A DNA stretch of 64,000 bases from Ustilago trichophora (taxonomy: Eukaryota; Basidiomycota; Ustilaginomycetes; Ustilaginales; Ustilaginaceae): positions 124,001-188,000 of the forward strand of contig OOIN01000033.1 of assembly GCA_900323505.1 (NCBI GenBank), read 5' to 3'. Under the pieces are notes generated by a model. That model saw only the letters and a program-made list of their open reading frames with translations. It was not told the origin of the DNA and ran no database searches. Position 1 is the stretch's first letter; each line of letters begins with the position of its first letter. Positions 62,934 to 64,000 of the stretch are shown here, piece after piece. A program made the position numbers and the translations under genes.

Positions 62934-64000
62934 ATGACGGGCGCGAGAGCTGCTGCCGGCCTGGCCGAACGCCATCTGCCACCACGCTCTCTGATGCGCC
63001 TTCATTCTTCCACGTCGAGCACAGCAACCAGATGGGTAACACCAGCACTTGCACCGATGGCCACGCTGGCACTTCGCTCGATATCGACCAGCTCCGCTGC
63101 AACCTCCTCTAGAATGGGCAGAGGTTCTCGCTACGCCGCTGCAAAAGACAACCGAGGCCTTCGCCGACCACATCCTTCCCCTCACGCCTCTGACCACGTC
63201 TTGCATCCATCTGCAACACACTCGCACCAGATCACAAACCAGCACATCACAAACCAAAATGCACCTCCAGGCGAGCAATCCGCTACAGCAACACAGGTAG
63301 CGAGTGTCCCCACGGATCCATCAGTCCACGTCCCAGCCGTCGTCCCTCACGAGCCACGTGACGTCCTCCAAGCGTCCAAGCTCAGCTTCCAAGGGGCCAC
63401 CAAGTTGCTCTCCCAATCCGCACTCGTCGTAACTCGCGAGATCGAAATGATGAACATCTTCCTCGGCTTCGAGCAGGCCAACAAGTACTCGATCCATGCT
63501 CCCTCCGGTGAGCTCGTCGGCTACCTCGCCGAAGAAGAACAGGGTCTACTTGGCGGTGCACTTCAGCGGCAAATTTTGCGTACGCATCGACCCTTCCGAG
63601 CCACCGTCATGGATACCTCTGGTAGGCCAGTGCTCATGATACGTCGTCCCTTCACATGGATCAACTCGACCGCCCACATCTACGCCGTACGATCAGACTA
63701 CCCTGTCGGATACGGCGCCCCGCAGGACCACGATCTCGAGCTCATTGGAGAAGTTCAGCAACGATGGCACCTCTACAAGCGACGTTATGAGCTCTTTCTA
63801 CGTCGCAAGGACGAACAAGAGGAAAATTTTGTCCAATTCGCCCACATCGATGCAGGATTCTTGAGCTGGACCTTTCTCATGCAGGATGCCGAGAGCAAGC
63901 TCGTCGGTGCCATTGATCGCAATTTTCGCGGCTTTGGTCGGGAGATTTTCACTGATACGGGACAGTATGTCTTACGATTTGACTCGGCTGGAGAGACAGC
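62934..64000 (+). CDS. Phospholipid scramblase family protein, probably mitochondrial (3' truncated by window)
   Basis: Open to the last base of the window, giving 355 residues. Residues 1-90 are Arg/Ser/Ala-rich and look like a mitochondrial presequence. From about 155 the scramblase core follows: LVVTREIEMMNIFLGFEQAN, KYSIHAPSGELVGYLAEEE, RPFRATVMDTSGRPVLMIRR, then FTWINSTAHIYAVR, RWHLYKRRYELFL and GAIDRNFRGFGREIFTDTG, which is the usual end-of-core motif. Scramblases move phospholipids between membrane leaflets or act in mitochondrial membrane upkeep; yeast Aim25 is the mitochondrial member. The start (MTGARAAAGL) is the first in-frame Met after the upstream pyrimidine-rich stretch. The 3' end and any C-terminal membrane anchor lie beyond the window. 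Confidence 0.86.
   Translation, partial: MTGARAAAGLAERHLPPRSLMRLHSSTSSTATRWVTPALAPMATLALRSISTSSAATSSRMGRGSRYAAAKDNRGLRRPHPSPHASDHVLHPSATHSHQITNQHITNQNAPPGEQSATATQVASVPTDPSVHVPAVVPHEPRDVLQASKLSFQGATKLLSQSALVVTREIEMMNIFLGFEQANKYSIHAPSGELVGYLAEEEQGLLGGALQRQILRTHRPFRATVMDTSGRPVLMIRRPFTWINSTAHIYAVRSDYPVGYGAPQDHDLELIGEVQQRWHLYKRRYELFLRRKDEQEENFVQFAHIDAGFLSWTFLMQDAESKLVGAIDRNFRGFGREIFTDTGQYVLRFDSAGET

Noticed and set aside
1..64000. CRISPR array, bacterial operons or viral genes
   Set aside because: No spaced direct repeats of that kind, and all gene models are eukaryotic with introns; no viral or toxin gene was recognised.

Overview
This is a 64 kb piece of a fungal nuclear chromosome. The fungal origin follows from the gene set: HIS1 and RIB7 (histidine and riboflavin synthesis as fungi do it), an NCE101-type small membrane protein, a Zrg17-type zinc transporter subunit, a Pan1-type endocytic scaffold and a MATA-type HMG-box regulator. 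Genes are large and intron-poor. The few introns I can place are short (81 to 158 bases) with GTAAGY or GTGCGT donors and AG acceptors. Proteins carry long Ser/Ala/Gln/Pro-rich disordered stretches, and intergenic DNA is rich in microsatellites. Together this suggests a smut-type basidiomycete (Ustilaginales, Ustilago/Sporisorium-like). That placement is an inference, not something I could test.

Layout, left to right. 1-2753: no convincing gene, one 30-base A run. 2754-2939: tiny YABBY-like DNA-binding protein (+). 4277-6661: SSUH2-like zinc-motif protein (-). 6662-9365: gene-free. 9366-11930: Rho guanine nucleotide exchange factor with two ubiquitin-interacting motifs (-). 12371-16494: Pan1/intersectin-like scaffold, two exons, ending in tandem SH3 domains (-). 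17427-17919: NCE101 family (+). 18281-21436: RING-H2 ubiquitin ligase (-). 22648-27507: three-repeat paladin-like phosphatase (+). 27854-28831: HIS1 (-). 29464-32658: Zrg17-like CDF protein (-). 32982-33749: a 768-base non-autonomous DNA transposon (MITE) with 43-base terminal inverted repeats flanked by TA. 34396-35738: CaM-kinase-like kinase (-). 36921-37859: short-chain dehydrogenase (+). 38190-40283: sphingoid base kinase (-). 41312-42091: RIB7 (+). 42092-50359: more than 8 kb without a protein gene, whose right part looks like promoter and a spliced leader for the HMG-box gene at 50360-52228 (+). 52987-53623: NEDD8/RUB1 in four exons (+). 53990-55894: histidyl-tRNA synthetase with mitochondrial and cytosolic starts (-). 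56313-57440: USE1 SNARE (+). 57495-61178: NTO1/BRPF-like chromatin reader (-). 61876-62377: COA3 (+). 62934 to the window end: phospholipid scramblase, 3' truncated (+).

The genes do not form one pathway and there is no secondary-metabolite or effector cluster. Recurring themes are actin and endocytosis (RhoGEF, PAN1), ubiquitin-type signalling (RING ligase, RUB1, UIM-bearing RhoGEF), membrane traffic and lipids (USE1, sphingoid base kinase, scramblase), and mitochondria (COA3, mitochondrial form of HTS1, scramblase). The least ordinary items are the MITE, the domain combinations in the RhoGEF and the Pan1-like protein, and the very large control region in front of the HMG-box gene, which holds one exact copy and two near copies of the smut pheromone-response element.
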